Below are positions 26,123-33,729 of a stretch of DNA of 64,000 nt, in pieces. Position 1 is the stretch's first letter; the number at the start of each line of letters is the position of its first letter. Source of the stretch: Aquipuribacter sp051216895 (GTDB lineage: Bacteria; Actinomycetota; Actinomycetes; Actinomycetales; JBBAYJ01); contig NZ_JBPKAO010000004.1 in assembly GCF_051216895.1 (NCBI RefSeq), forward strand, positions 62,001-126,000, read 5' to 3'. A program made the translations under genes and the position numbers. A model generated the notes under the pieces. That model was not told the DNA's origin. It ran no database searches and was given only the letters and a program-made list of their open reading frames with translations.

Positions 26123-26436
26123 CGCCCAGCCCCGCCGTCGGCCGGCCCGTGCGCGCCGCCGTCCGCGCCCCCGTCCGCTCCGCCGTCCGCGCCCCCGTCC
26201 GCGCCCCCGTCCGCGCCCCCGTCCGCTCCGCCGTCTGCTCCGCCGTCCGCTCCACCGTCGGCGCCCCCGTCGGCGCCCCCGTCCGCGCCCCCGTCGGCGC
26301 CCCCGTCGGCGCCCCCGTCCGCTCCGCCGGGCGTGCTGCCCGCGCCGCCGTCCGCGGGGCCGTGGGCGCCGCTGTCGGCTCCGCCGTCGGCCCCGCCGTC
26401 ACCGGTGCTGGTCGTCATCTCGTCGTCGAGCGCCAT
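26119..26436 (-). CDS. GGAD-repeat mini-protein (candidate modified peptide precursor)
   Basis: A 105-residue acidic protein not recognised from any named family. Residues 1-12 (MALDDEMTTSTG) are leader-like; the rest is low complexity, with 14 perfect Gly-Gly-Ala-Asp units (about 37-92) flanked on both sides by near-identical AHGPADGGAG blocks. It is a real gene: its ATG has AGGAGGA 4 bp upstream, far better than any other start here. Its TGA overlaps the CTG that probably starts the JmjC oxygenase. No Cys, no signal peptide, no membrane segment. It may be a substrate for hydroxylation of Asp, a calcium binder, or a flexible linker protein. Confidence 0.75.
   Translation of the reverse strand: MALDDEMTTSTGDGGADGGADSGAHGPADGGAGSTPGGADGGADGGADGGADGGADGGADGGADGGADGGADGGADGGADGGADGGADGGADGGAHGPADGGAGR
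26161..26328 (-). repeat. Fourteen 12-bp tandem units encoding GGAD
   Basis: The 168-bp array consists of 12-bp units (GTCCGCNCCNCC pattern on the plus strand) that vary only at wobble positions. All units encode Gly-Gly-Ala-Asp without exception, so the peptide repeat appears to be kept by selection or by recent expansion. Confidence 0.95.
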
Positions 26437-26805
26437 GGGTCCTCCTGGGTTCGGTGGGACGGCCGGCGGTCTCCGGCTGCCCATCGGCAGCATGGCCCGG
26501 TCGACGGCCCACCGCGAGCGGACAGGGGCGGCTCACCCGTCCCCACCCCGACCGCCTCGCGACGGGTGCGGTCGGTGACGTCAACCGCGTGGTCACAGGT
26601 AGTGATCAGACCGTCACTCGGGCGTCGCCGGACAACCGGGACATCGTGCCGCGGTCGTCGTCACCGACGGTGACCAGGTGTCATGAACGTGCAGGTCAGA
26701 GGCGATTACGCCGTTCGGGCGGTCGCTGCGGACCGCCAGGACGGTGACGGTATGTCAACGCTCAACTACTCCTGGCCAACACGGGCCGACAGACAGGAGC
26801 AGACC
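26437..26805. other. 369-bp divergent intergenic region with a perfect inverted repeat
   Basis: Non-coding region between the minus-strand GGAD gene and the plus-strand KW peptide. It contains GTCACCGACGGTGAC at 26660-26674, a perfect 7-bp inverted repeat with a one-base centre, and a looser GTGATC...GTCAC pair near 26600. No clear -35/-10 pair was found for either direction and no riboswitch was recognised. An in-frame start at 26683 would add 41 unlikely residues to the peptide. Confidence 0.5.
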
Positions 26806-26907
26806 ATGAAGCAGACCCTGAAGAGCACCCTCGTCCGCGGCGTCGTCTCGGCCGCGACCGTCGTCACCCTCGCCTCGGTCGTCGGCGCCGGCGTCAAGTG
26901 GTGGTGA
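26806..26907 (+). CDS. KW peptide A, 33 residues, exported-type
   Basis: A tiny ORF with CAGGAG 8 bp before its ATG. The peptide has a basic N-terminus (MKQTLKSTLVRG), a hydrophobic core of about 17 residues and ends in VVGAGVKWW. The shape is that of a minimal signal peptide; a signal-peptidase site after VVGA would release GVKWW (inference). It is the first gene of a chain: 1 bp after its stop begins a second tiny ORF, itself overlapping the GGDEF-EAL gene. A clear relative (51798-51908) occupies the same place before the second GGDEF-EAL gene. No known family. Confidence 0.7.
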   Translation: MKQTLKSTLVRGVVSAATVVTLASVVGAGVKWW

Positions 26908-26908
26908 C

Positions 26909-26998
26909 ATGAGCGCCCCCGAGTCCGGGCCGCCGCCCGGCACGAGTGCGACCAGGGACGACCGCGAGCTCCTCGTCCCCGGGTACAAGTGGGCATGA
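26909..26998 (+). CDS. KW peptide A2, 29 residues, coupled to GGDEF-EAL
   Basis: A second tiny ORF whose ATG lies one base after the stop of peptide A and whose TGA overlaps the ATG of the GGDEF-EAL gene (ATGA). The product is hydrophilic, begins MSAPESGPPPG and ends LLVPGYKWA. It has no signal-like core, but shares the terminal Lys-Trp-X with the other two peptides. No separate ribosome-binding site is evident, nor for the downstream gene, so translation is probably handed from one ORF to the next. It could act as a leader whose translation sets GGDEF-EAL output, or as a product in its own right. Confidence 0.55.
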   Translation: MSAPESGPPPGTSATRDDRELLVPGYKWA

Positions 26999-29211
26999 AC
27001 CACCCCGGGAGTCGGTCGGACGAGCGCCCCCAGCACCTGTCGGTGCTGCGGGCGCTCGTCCGGCTGCTCCCTGCACCGCCGGCCGCGCTGCCGTCCTACG
27101 CCTGGGCGGTGGGCCTGCTGGGCGTCGTCGCCACCGTGGTGGTCTGGTGGCTCGACCCGCCGCTCGCCCAGCTGGCCGACGAGCCGGCCCCGCTGCTGGT
27201 GCTCATGGGCTGCCTGGTCCTGGGTGAGCTGTTCCCCATCCCCGTGTCCCGCGGGGACGCCACGACGTCGAACGTGACGATCTCCACGACGTTCGCCGTC
27301 GCCCTCATCGTCCTGGGCCCGCTGTCGCTGGTGCTGCTGGCGCACCTGGTCGCGGTGTTCCTGGACGACCTGCGGGGAGGGCGCCGCCCGGTCCAGATGG
27401 CCTTCAACCTCGGCCAGTACGCCCTGTCCATCCTCGCCGCCCGGGCGGTCTTCGCCGCCACCAGCGGCGTCCCCCTGATGGCGGACTTCCGGCCCGCCGC
27501 CGGCGGCGACCTGCTGCCCGCCGTCCTGGCCGGCCTGGTCTTCGCCACGGTCAACCACACGCTGGTCGGGGTGGTCGTCGCGCTCGCGACCGGCGCCCGC
27601 CTGGTCCAGGCCCTCGGGGACGACCTCCGGTTCACCCTGGAGACCAGCGCGGTGCTCGTCGGGATGGCCCCCGTGGCCGCGCTCGTCGTGGTCGACGCGC
27701 CCTCCATGCTCCCGCTGGTGCTGCTGCCGATCATCGCCGTCCGGCGCAGCGCGCAGATGACCGCCATGTCGGAGCAGCAGGCGCTGCGGGACCCCCTCAC
27801 CGGCCTGGGCAACCGCACCAGCCTCCAGCTGCACCTGACCCGGGCCCGCACCGACCCGGCGCGGCCGACCCTGGGCATGCTCATCGTCGACCTCGACCAC
27901 TTCAAGGACGTCAACGACAGCCTGGGCCACGACGTCGGGGACCGGTTGCTCGTCGAGGTGTCCGCTCGGCTCACCGCCGTCGCCCCGGACGGCTCCCACG
28001 TGGCCCGCCTGGGCGGGGACGAGTTCGCCGTGGTCGTGCAGATGCCCGACCCGGTGACCGCGAGGGCCGAGGCCGAGGCCGTGGCGGCCCGGCTCCTGGA
28101 GGCCTTCGCGCGCCCCGTCGAGGTGGGCAGCACCCGGCTGGCGGTGCGCGGGTCCGTCGGCGTGGCGGTGGCGGCCGACCCCGACGAGGTGGGCGAGCTG
28201 CTCAAGCACGCCGACATCGCCCTCTACGAGGCCAAGACCGAGCGGGCGCGGTACGCCGTCTACGAGCCCCGCGACGACGACGCCGAGACCGAGCGGCTCA
28301 CGCTGCTGGCCAACCTCAGCGAGGCGGTCGAGGCCGGACGGCTGACCGTCGCCTACCAGCCGCAGGGGGACTGCCGCACCGGGCGGATCGTGTCCTTCGA
28401 GGCCCTGGTGCGCTGGGACGACCCCGCCCACGCCCACGTCGGGGCCGACGTGCTGGTGCAGCTGGCCGAGAACGCCGGCTTCATCGACCGGGTCTTCGAC
28501 CTCGTGCTGGACCAGGCCCTCACCGACCTCGCCGCCTGGCGGGCCGCCGGGCACGACGTGACGGTCGGGGTGAACGTGTCCGCGCGGCAGCTGTCCGACG
28601 AGGCGCTCGGCGACCGGATCGCGGCCCGGCTGCTGGCCCACCGGGTGCCGGCGTCCGCCCTGGTGGTCGAGGTGACCGAGAGCAGCCTGATGGTCGACGC
28701 CCGGCGGGCCGACGTGGTGCTCGCGTCGTTGCGCGCACTGGGTGTGGTGCTGTCGATCGACGACTTCGGCACCGGGTACTCCTCGCTGGTCCGGCTCAAG
28801 CAGATCGACGTCGACGAGCTCAAGATCGACCAGGGCTTCATCGCCGACCTGTCCGACGGGACCACCAACGACATGCTGCTGCGGACCATCATCGACCTGG
28901 CCGACAACCTGGGCCTGGAGGTCGTGGCCGAGGGCGTGGAGACCGGGTGGGCGGCGGCCACGCTGACCGCGATGGGCTGCGACCGGCTGCAGGGGTACCA
29001 CCTGTCCCGCCCGGTGCCCGCCGACGGCGCCGTCGCCCTGCTGGACGAGCAGTCCCGGGAGGGGGCCGCCGTGCCCGCGTGGGCGCTGGCCCCCGACGGG
29101 CGACGCCCGGCGCTGAGGCTCGCCCCCACCCCGATCGACGAGGTCCTCGCCTCCGACGCCCCGCCGGGCGACCCCCGACCCACCGACGCACTGGGAGCGC
29201 TGCCGTGCTGA
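26995..29211 (+). CDS. Membrane GGDEF-EAL protein (c-di-GMP turnover), module A
   Basis: A 738-residue bifunctional-type protein. About 230 N-terminal residues form a multi-pass membrane sensor of six to eight segments (FNLGQYALSILAA in the middle). The GGDEF domain follows, with DLDHFKDVNDSLGHDVGD and an intact active site GGDEF at 340-344. The EAL domain (about 450-700) has EALVRW (Glu469), EVTESS, DDFGTGYSS and EGVET, all consistent with phosphodiesterase activity. So it can in principle both make and break c-di-GMP. The ATG at 26995 is chosen for its ATGA overlap with the tiny ORF; GTG 26989 is the alternative. The membrane part is the likely input domain. Confidence 0.9.
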   Translation: MNHPGSRSDERPQHLSVLRALVRLLPAPPAALPSYAWAVGLLGVVATVVVWWLDPPLAQLADEPAPLLVLMGCLVLGELFPIPVSRGDATTSNVTISTTFAVALIVLGPLSLVLLAHLVAVFLDDLRGGRRPVQMAFNLGQYALSILAARAVFAATSGVPLMADFRPAAGGDLLPAVLAGLVFATVNHTLVGVVVALATGARLVQALGDDLRFTLETSAVLVGMAPVAALVVVDAPSMLPLVLLPIIAVRRSAQMTAMSEQQALRDPLTGLGNRTSLQLHLTRARTDPARPTLGMLIVDLDHFKDVNDSLGHDVGDRLLVEVSARLTAVAPDGSHVARLGGDEFAVVVQMPDPVTARAEAEAVAARLLEAFARPVEVGSTRLAVRGSVGVAVAADPDEVGELLKHADIALYEAKTERARYAVYEPRDDDAETERLTLLANLSEAVEAGRLTVAYQPQGDCRTGRIVSFEALVRWDDPAHAHVGADVLVQLAENAGFIDRVFDLVLDQALTDLAAWRAAGHDVTVGVNVSARQLSDEALGDRIAARLLAHRVPASALVVEVTESSLMVDARRADVVLASLRALGVVLSIDDFGTGYSSLVRLKQIDVDELKIDQGFIADLSDGTTNDMLLRTIIDLADNLGLEVVAEGVETGWAAATLTAMGCDRLQGYHLSRPVPADGAVALLDEQSREGAAVPAWALAPDGRRPALRLAPTPIDEVLASDAPPGDPRPTDALGALPC

Positions 29212-29843
29212 TCACCGTCCTCGTCCTGCTCGCCGTGCTGACCGTCCCGCTGAGCGGGGGCACGTTCCGCGGGCTGGCCGCCACCACCTGGCGCTGGTCC
29301 TGGCTGCTGCCGGCGGTGCTGGCCCTGCAGGTCGTCCTGCTGCAGACGGCGTGGGTGCCGGAGCCGCTGGCCCCGGCGGTGCACATCGCCTCCTACGCGG
29401 TGGCGGGTGCCTTCATCGTCGCGAACCTGCGCGTGGCCGGGCTGTGGCTGCTCGCGCTGGGTGCCCTCGGCAACGGTCTGGCCATCGTGGCCAACGGCGG
29501 CACCATGCCCGCCTCGCCGACGGCCCTGCGCACCGCGGGGCTGACGGCGGAGACCGGGTTCGTCAACTCCGCCGCGGCGCAGGACGCGCACCTGGCCTGG
29601 CTGGGAGACGTGATGGCGGTCCCGGCGTCGTGGCCGCTGGCCAACGTGTTCAGCGTCGGGGACGTGCTGGTCGTCGCCGGCGCCGCGTGGGTGGCCCACG
29701 CCGCGGCGAGACAGGGCGCCGACGAGGCCCCGTCGCCTCAGCCGGCGACGGCCGTGACCGACGGCACGTCGCCGTCGACCCGGTCGGGCAGCAGCCGTCG
29801 CAGCGCGGCGTGCACCGAGTCCGGGGTGAGCACCCCGACGTAG
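29205..29843 (+). CDS. DUF5317 membrane protein, module A
   Basis: A 212-residue membrane protein of about five hydrophobic segments. Diagnostic sequences shared with the copy at 54031 are ANGGTMPAS and NVFSVGDVLVV. Its GTG overlaps the end of the GGDEF-EAL gene by 7 bp, so the two proteins are made together. The C-terminal 35 residues are polar and lie in a 106-bp overlap with the convergent ABC ATPase gene, so that part may be little constrained. Function unknown; pairing with a membrane GGDEF-EAL protein in two places suggests a partner or accessory of the sensor. Confidence 0.8.
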   Translation: MLITVLVLLAVLTVPLSGGTFRGLAATTWRWSWLLPAVLALQVVLLQTAWVPEPLAPAVHIASYAVAGAFIVANLRVAGLWLLALGALGNGLAIVANGGTMPASPTALRTAGLTAETGFVNSAAAQDAHLAWLGDVMAVPASWPLANVFSVGDVLVVAGAAWVAHAAARQGADEAPSPQPATAVTDGTSPSTRSGSSRRSAACTESGVSTPT

Positions 29844-30880
29844 CGGTCGTCGTCCAGCACGGGCAGCCAACCGGCGTCATGGGCGACGATCTCGCTGAAG
29901 CCCGTCTTGAGGCTGTCCCGGACGTCGACGGTGTCGTCGAAGCGGCGTCGTACCTCGCCCACGGTCTGGCCCCGCCGCAGGGTCCGCTGCGAGACCCAGC
30001 CCCGGAGGTCGTCGCCGTCGAGCACGACCGCGAAGTCGAGGTGGTGGGCCGCGAGCACCTGCAGGGCGTGGTCGGTGCTGTCGCTGACCTGCAGCGTCGG
30101 CGGGTGCACCAGGTCCTCGGTCTGGATCGGCGTCACCGCGAGCCGGCGCAGGCCGCGGTCGCTGCCGACGAAGGACGCCACGAAGTCGGTGGCGGGCGCC
30201 CCGAGCACGACGGCAGGCGTGTCGTACTGCTCGAGCACGCCCCCGACGCTGAGGACGGCGATCCGGTCGGCGATCCGGACGGCCTCGTCGATGTCGTGGG
30301 TGACCAGCAGCACCGTGGTGCCCAGGCGCTGCTGCAGCCGCCGGAACTCCAGCTGCAGCCGGTCGCGGACCTGCGGGTCGACGGCGCCGAACGGCTCGTC
30401 CATCAGCAGCACCGGCGGGTCCACGGCCAGCGCCCGGGCCACGCCGACGCGTTGGCGCTGACCGCCCGACAGCTCGTGGGGGTAGCGGGGGCCGTGGACC
30501 TCGGCGTCCAGGCCCACCAGGCCGAGCAGCTCGTCGGTGCGGGCGCGGGTCCGCTGCTTGTCCCAGCCGAGCAGCCGGGGCACCGTCGCCACGTTGTCGC
30601 GGACCGAGCGGTGCGGGAACAGCCCGCCCGACTGGATCACGTAGCCGATGCCGCGGCGCATCCGGGGACCGTCGGCGTGGATGACGTCGGTGCCCGCGAC
30701 CTCGATGGACCCGCCGGTGGGCTCGATGAGCCGGTTGACCATGCGCAGGATCGTGGACTTGCCGCAGCCGGACGGACCGACCAGGGCCACCAGCTCGCCG
30801 CGGCGCACCTCGAGGTCGAGCGAGTCCACCGCGACCGTGCCGTCGGCGTACTGCTTGCGGACCCCGGCGAGCCTGATCAT
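29738..30880 (-). CDS. Betaine-type ABC transporter ATPase with CBS region (second system)
   Basis: A 380-residue OpuCA/ProV-family ATPase. Walker A GPSGCGKST, QSGGLFPH Q-loop region, signature LSGGQRQR and Walker B VLLMDEP are intact. The C-terminal part contains CBS-like segments (VSDSTDHALQVLAAHHLDFAVVLDGD, WLPVLDDDRYVGVLTPDSV). The ATG at 30880 is used; a longer version would extend into the divergent permease gene. It is transcribed divergently from its two permeases and binding protein across 54 bp. Its 3' end overlaps the convergent DUF5317 gene by 106 bp. Confidence 0.9.
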   Translation of the reverse strand: MIRLAGVRKQYADGTVAVDSLDLEVRRGELVALVGPSGCGKSTILRMVNRLIEPTGGSIEVAGTDVIHADGPRMRRGIGYVIQSGGLFPHRSVRDNVATVPRLLGWDKQRTRARTDELLGLVGLDAEVHGPRYPHELSGGQRQRVGVARALAVDPPVLLMDEPFGAVDPQVRDRLQLEFRRLQQRLGTTVLLVTHDIDEAVRIADRIAVLSVGGVLEQYDTPAVVLGAPATDFVASFVGSDRGLRRLAVTPIQTEDLVHPPTLQVSDSTDHALQVLAAHHLDFAVVLDGDDLRGWVSQRTLRRGQTVGEVRRRFDDTVDVRDSLKTGFSEIVAHDAGWLPVLDDDRYVGVLTPDSVHAALRRLLPDRVDGDVPSVTAVAG

Positions 30881-30934
30881 GGGCTCGCCGTCGTGCCCGG
30901 GCACGGTCGAGGCGGTGCCGGTAGCGTCGTCACG

Positions 30935-31630
30935 GTGCTGGTCCACCCGCTGAGCGTCGCCGAGTCCTGCCTGCAGCGCAACGCGTGGATCTGCCCGGAG
31001 TACGTCTCGACCAGGCAGGACATCCTGCTCGACGCCACGGGGCAGCACCTCTACATCACGTTCGCGGCGGTCACCATCGGGGTGCTCGTCGCCATCCCCG
31101 CGGCGCTGCTGGCCCGGCGGGCCAGGTGGCTGGAGCTCGGGGTGGTCGGCGCCGCCACCATCGCCTACACGGTCCCGTCGCTGGCGCTGTTCGCGCTGCT
31201 GCTGGCGCTGGGCACCGGGCTCAACCAGAACACGGTGGTCATCGGCCTGGCGATCTACTCCCTGGCCATCCTGCTCCGCAACATCCTGACCGGGCTCGCG
31301 CAGGTGCCGGCGGACGCGGTGGACGCCGCCAACGGCATGGGCCTGACGCCGGCCCGCCGGGTCTGGAGCGTCGAGCTGCCGCTGGCGGTGCCGGCCATCG
31401 TCGCGGGGGTCCGGATCGCCACGGTGTCCACGGTCGCGCTGGTGACGGTCGGCGCGCTCATCGGGTTCGGGGGGCTCGGCAACCTGATCTTCCAGGGTCT
31501 CAACAGCCGGTTCAACGCCGAGGTGCTGACCGCGACCGTCCTCACCGTGGTGCTCGCGCTCGTGCTGGACGCCCTGCTGATGCTGCTGCAGAAGCAGCTG
31601 ACGCCCTGGGCCCGGGGGAGGGCGACGTGA
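30935..31630 (+). CDS. Betaine-type ABC transporter permease (second system)
   Basis: A 231-residue permease of the OpuCB/OpuCD type with an N-terminal extracytoplasmic stretch (ESCLQRNAWICPEYV) typical of these proteins and about five membrane segments. The EAA loop is AANGMGLTPARRVWSVELPL. The start is the GTG at 30935. Its stop overlaps the next permease start in GTGA. Confidence 0.88.
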   Translation: MLVHPLSVAESCLQRNAWICPEYVSTRQDILLDATGQHLYITFAAVTIGVLVAIPAALLARRARWLELGVVGAATIAYTVPSLALFALLLALGTGLNQNTVVIGLAIYSLAILLRNILTGLAQVPADAVDAANGMGLTPARRVWSVELPLAVPAIVAGVRIATVSTVALVTVGALIGFGGLGNLIFQGLNSRFNAEVLTATVLTVVLALVLDALLMLLQKQLTPWARGRAT

Positions 31631-32394
31631 ACGACTCCATCCTCGGCCAGGCGCTGGGCTGGCTCACCGACCCCGCCAACTGGTCCGGCGCGGCGGGCAT
31701 CCCCGTCCGCCTGGGCGAGCACGTCCTCGTCTCCGGGGTCGCCGTGGTCGTCGCGACCCTGATCGGGTTGCCGGTCGCGCTGGTCCTCGGCCACCTGGGC
31801 CGTGGCGGGGCCCTCGCCTCCGCGGTGGCCAACATCGGCCGCGCGGTGCCCACCCTGGCGATCCTCGTCATCCTCACCCTCGCGCCCGCCCCGTTCGGCA
31901 TCACCGCCCCGGTGACCAACACGATCGTCGCGCTGGTGCTCTTCGCCGTCCCGCCCATCCTCACCAACGCCTACGCGGGCATGCGGGCGGTCGACGCCGA
32001 CCTCGTCGAGGCGGCCCGTGGGATGGGGCTCACCCCGGCCCAGGTGCTGCTCCGCGTCGAGCTGCCGCTGGCGGTGCCGCTGGTGGTGGCGGGCCTGCGG
32101 ATCGCGTCGGCCCAGGTCATCGCCACCGCGACCATCGCCGCCTTCGTGGCCGGACCGGGCCTGGGCCGGTTCATCACCAACGGCCTGGGCAACCAGGACA
32201 CCGCGCAGTTCGTCGGCGGGGCGGTGCTCGTGGCGCTGCTGGCGATCGTCGTCGAGGTCGGGTTCCAGCTGCTGCAGCGCGCCGTCGCGCCGGTCAGGGA
32301 GAGCCGGACGACGGTCGCGCTCGACGAGGAGGCCGAGGGCGCGCCCGTCCGGGAGACCGCACCCGCGCTGGGGGCCTCGGGCGCGTCCCGCTGA
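31627..32394 (+). CDS. Betaine-type ABC transporter permease (second system)
   Basis: A 255-residue permease whose GTG overlaps the previous stop. Five to six membrane segments, EAA loop EAARGMGLTPAQVLLRVELPL, and a polar acidic C-terminal tail of about 40 residues. With the neighbouring permease it forms the channel for the binding protein encoded 219 bp downstream. A GATCCG-TCAC-CGGATC hairpin at 32414-32429 lies just after its stop and may attenuate or process the transcript before the binding-protein gene. Confidence 0.88.
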   Translation: MNDSILGQALGWLTDPANWSGAAGIPVRLGEHVLVSGVAVVVATLIGLPVALVLGHLGRGGALASAVANIGRAVPTLAILVILTLAPAPFGITAPVTNTIVALVLFAVPPILTNAYAGMRAVDADLVEAARGMGLTPAQVLLRVELPLAVPLVVAGLRIASAQVIATATIAAFVAGPGLGRFITNGLGNQDTAQFVGGAVLVALLAIVVEVGFQLLQRAVAPVRESRTTVALDEEAEGAPVRETAPALGASGASR

Positions 32395-32613
32395 CCGCCG
32401 CCCCGGCCTGGCCGATCCGTCACCGGATCGTGACCGGCCCGGTCCCGTAGTCGGGATGCGGCCGTCGGTGCCGGGGGTTAGACAGTCGTAGCCACCAGGC
32501 GCCGTGACCGCCGCTGCGGCACGCACCGGTTCGTGCGCGAACGCGCGGACCCACGACATGCACGGCCAGACACGCGGGGACGACGTCCCCGGGACACAGA
32601 AGGCGATACCCCC

Positions 32614-33609
32614 ATGACGACAGCCATCCTCCGCCGCGCGCTCCTGCCCGCCGCCCTGGTCGCCTCGCTCGCCCTCGCGGCCTGCGGCTCCGGCGACCCC
32701 CTCGCCGAGGACTCGGCCGCCCCCGGTGGCGACGCCGCGGGCGGCACCGCGTCCGACCCGGCCGACGTCGCCTCCGGTGCCGTGGTCGTCGGCGGCGCCA
32801 ACTTCACCGAGATGCAGATCATGGAGGAGATGTACGGCGCCCTCCTGACCGACGCCGGCTACGAGGTCGAGATCATCGCCTCGGACTCCCGCGAGATCTA
32901 CGGCCAGGCCCTGATCGACGGCGACATCGACGTGGTGCCCGAGTACGCCGCCACGATGGCGGAGTTCCTGAACCGCGAGGTCAACGGCCCCGACGCCGAG
33001 CTGGTCGCCACCAGCGACGCCGCGGAGACCGTGGCCGCGATGGAGCCCCTGGCCACGGAGCTCGGCCTCGTCGTGGCGGAGCCCGCCGAGGCCGCCAGCC
33101 AGAACGGCTACGCCATCCTCGAGACGGTCGCCACGGAGAACGACATCACCACGCTGTCGGACCTCGCCGCGTTCCAGCCCGACATCGTGCTGGCCGCCAC
33201 CGAGGAGTGCGGCACCCGGCCGTTCTGCCAGCCCGGCCTGCAGGACACCTACGGCTTCACCATCAGCGAGGTCCTGCCGCTCGGCTTCGGCAGCCCGCAG
33301 GCCAAGGCGGCCGTCGTCCAGGGCCAGGCCGACATGGCCCTGGTCGGCACCACCGACGCGACCCTGGCGGCCGACGGTCTCGTCCTGCTCGAGGACGACC
33401 AGGCCCTGCAGCTGGCCGACAACCTGGTGCCCGTGCTCAACGCCGCCTCGGCCGAGGACGCCACCCTGGTCGAGACGCTCAACGCCCTGGCCCCGGTCCT
33501 CACCACCGATGACCTGGCCGAGCTCAACCGTCGCGTCGACGCCGACCGGGAGCTGGCCGCCGACGTCGCGACCGACTACCTCACCGAGGCCGGCCTGATC
33601 GGCGGCTGA
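32614..33609 (+). CDS. Glycine betaine/choline-type substrate-binding lipoprotein (second system)
   Basis: A 331-residue lipoprotein with a signal peptide ending in the lipobox LAAC (Cys about 22), an acidic Gly/Ala-rich tether, and an OpuAC-family body (VVVGGANFTEMQIMEEMYG, IDVVPEYAATMAEFL, LGFGSPQAKAAVVQGQADMALVG). The ATG at 32614 is preferred over one 27 codons upstream, which lacks signal-peptide character. It differs clearly from the binding protein of the first system, so the two importers probably differ in ligand or affinity. Confidence 0.88.
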   Translation: MTTAILRRALLPAALVASLALAACGSGDPLAEDSAAPGGDAAGGTASDPADVASGAVVVGGANFTEMQIMEEMYGALLTDAGYEVEIIASDSREIYGQALIDGDIDVVPEYAATMAEFLNREVNGPDAELVATSDAAETVAAMEPLATELGLVVAEPAEAASQNGYAILETVATENDITTLSDLAAFQPDIVLAATEECGTRPFCQPGLQDTYGFTISEVLPLGFGSPQAKAAVVQGQADMALVGTTDATLAADGLVLLEDDQALQLADNLVPVLNAASAEDATLVETLNALAPVLTTDDLAELNRRVDADRELAADVATDYLTEAGLIGG

Positions 33610-33636
33610 CCCCGCACCGGGACGAGCCGTCCCCGG

Positions 33637-33658
33637 CCCGCGGCCGTCACGGCCCGGG
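33637..33658 (+). terminator. Hairpin after the second transporter operon
   Basis: CCCG-C-GGCCG, loop TCA, CGGCC-CGGG: a 9-bp stem with one bulged C, starting 27 bp after the binding-protein stop. No U tract. Confidence 0.45.
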
Positions 33659-33729
33659 CGCGGACCTCGACGGTCCGTGCCCGGCGTGGCGGGACCCGTG
33701 CTGCCGCCGCCGGACCTAGCCTGCTCGTC

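Noticed and set aside
26161..26328. A CRISPR-like repeat array
   Set aside because: The 12-bp units are contiguous without spacers and lie in an open frame with a strong ribosome-binding site; no cas genes are present.
26119..26402. A Pro/Thr/Arg-rich 98-residue frame overlapping the GGAD gene
   Set aside because: It is the shifted frame of the same repeat, without its own ribosome-binding site.
26683..26805. A 74-residue version of KW peptide A starting at 26683
   Set aside because: The extra 41 residues have no signal or conserved character and the start lacks a ribosome-binding site, unlike ATG 26806.
32427..32437. ATCGTGACCGG shared between the leaders of the two betaine-type operons (also 5865-5875)
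   Set aside because: An 11-bp match is not improbable between GC-rich leaders, and flanking bases do not match or form a palindrome.
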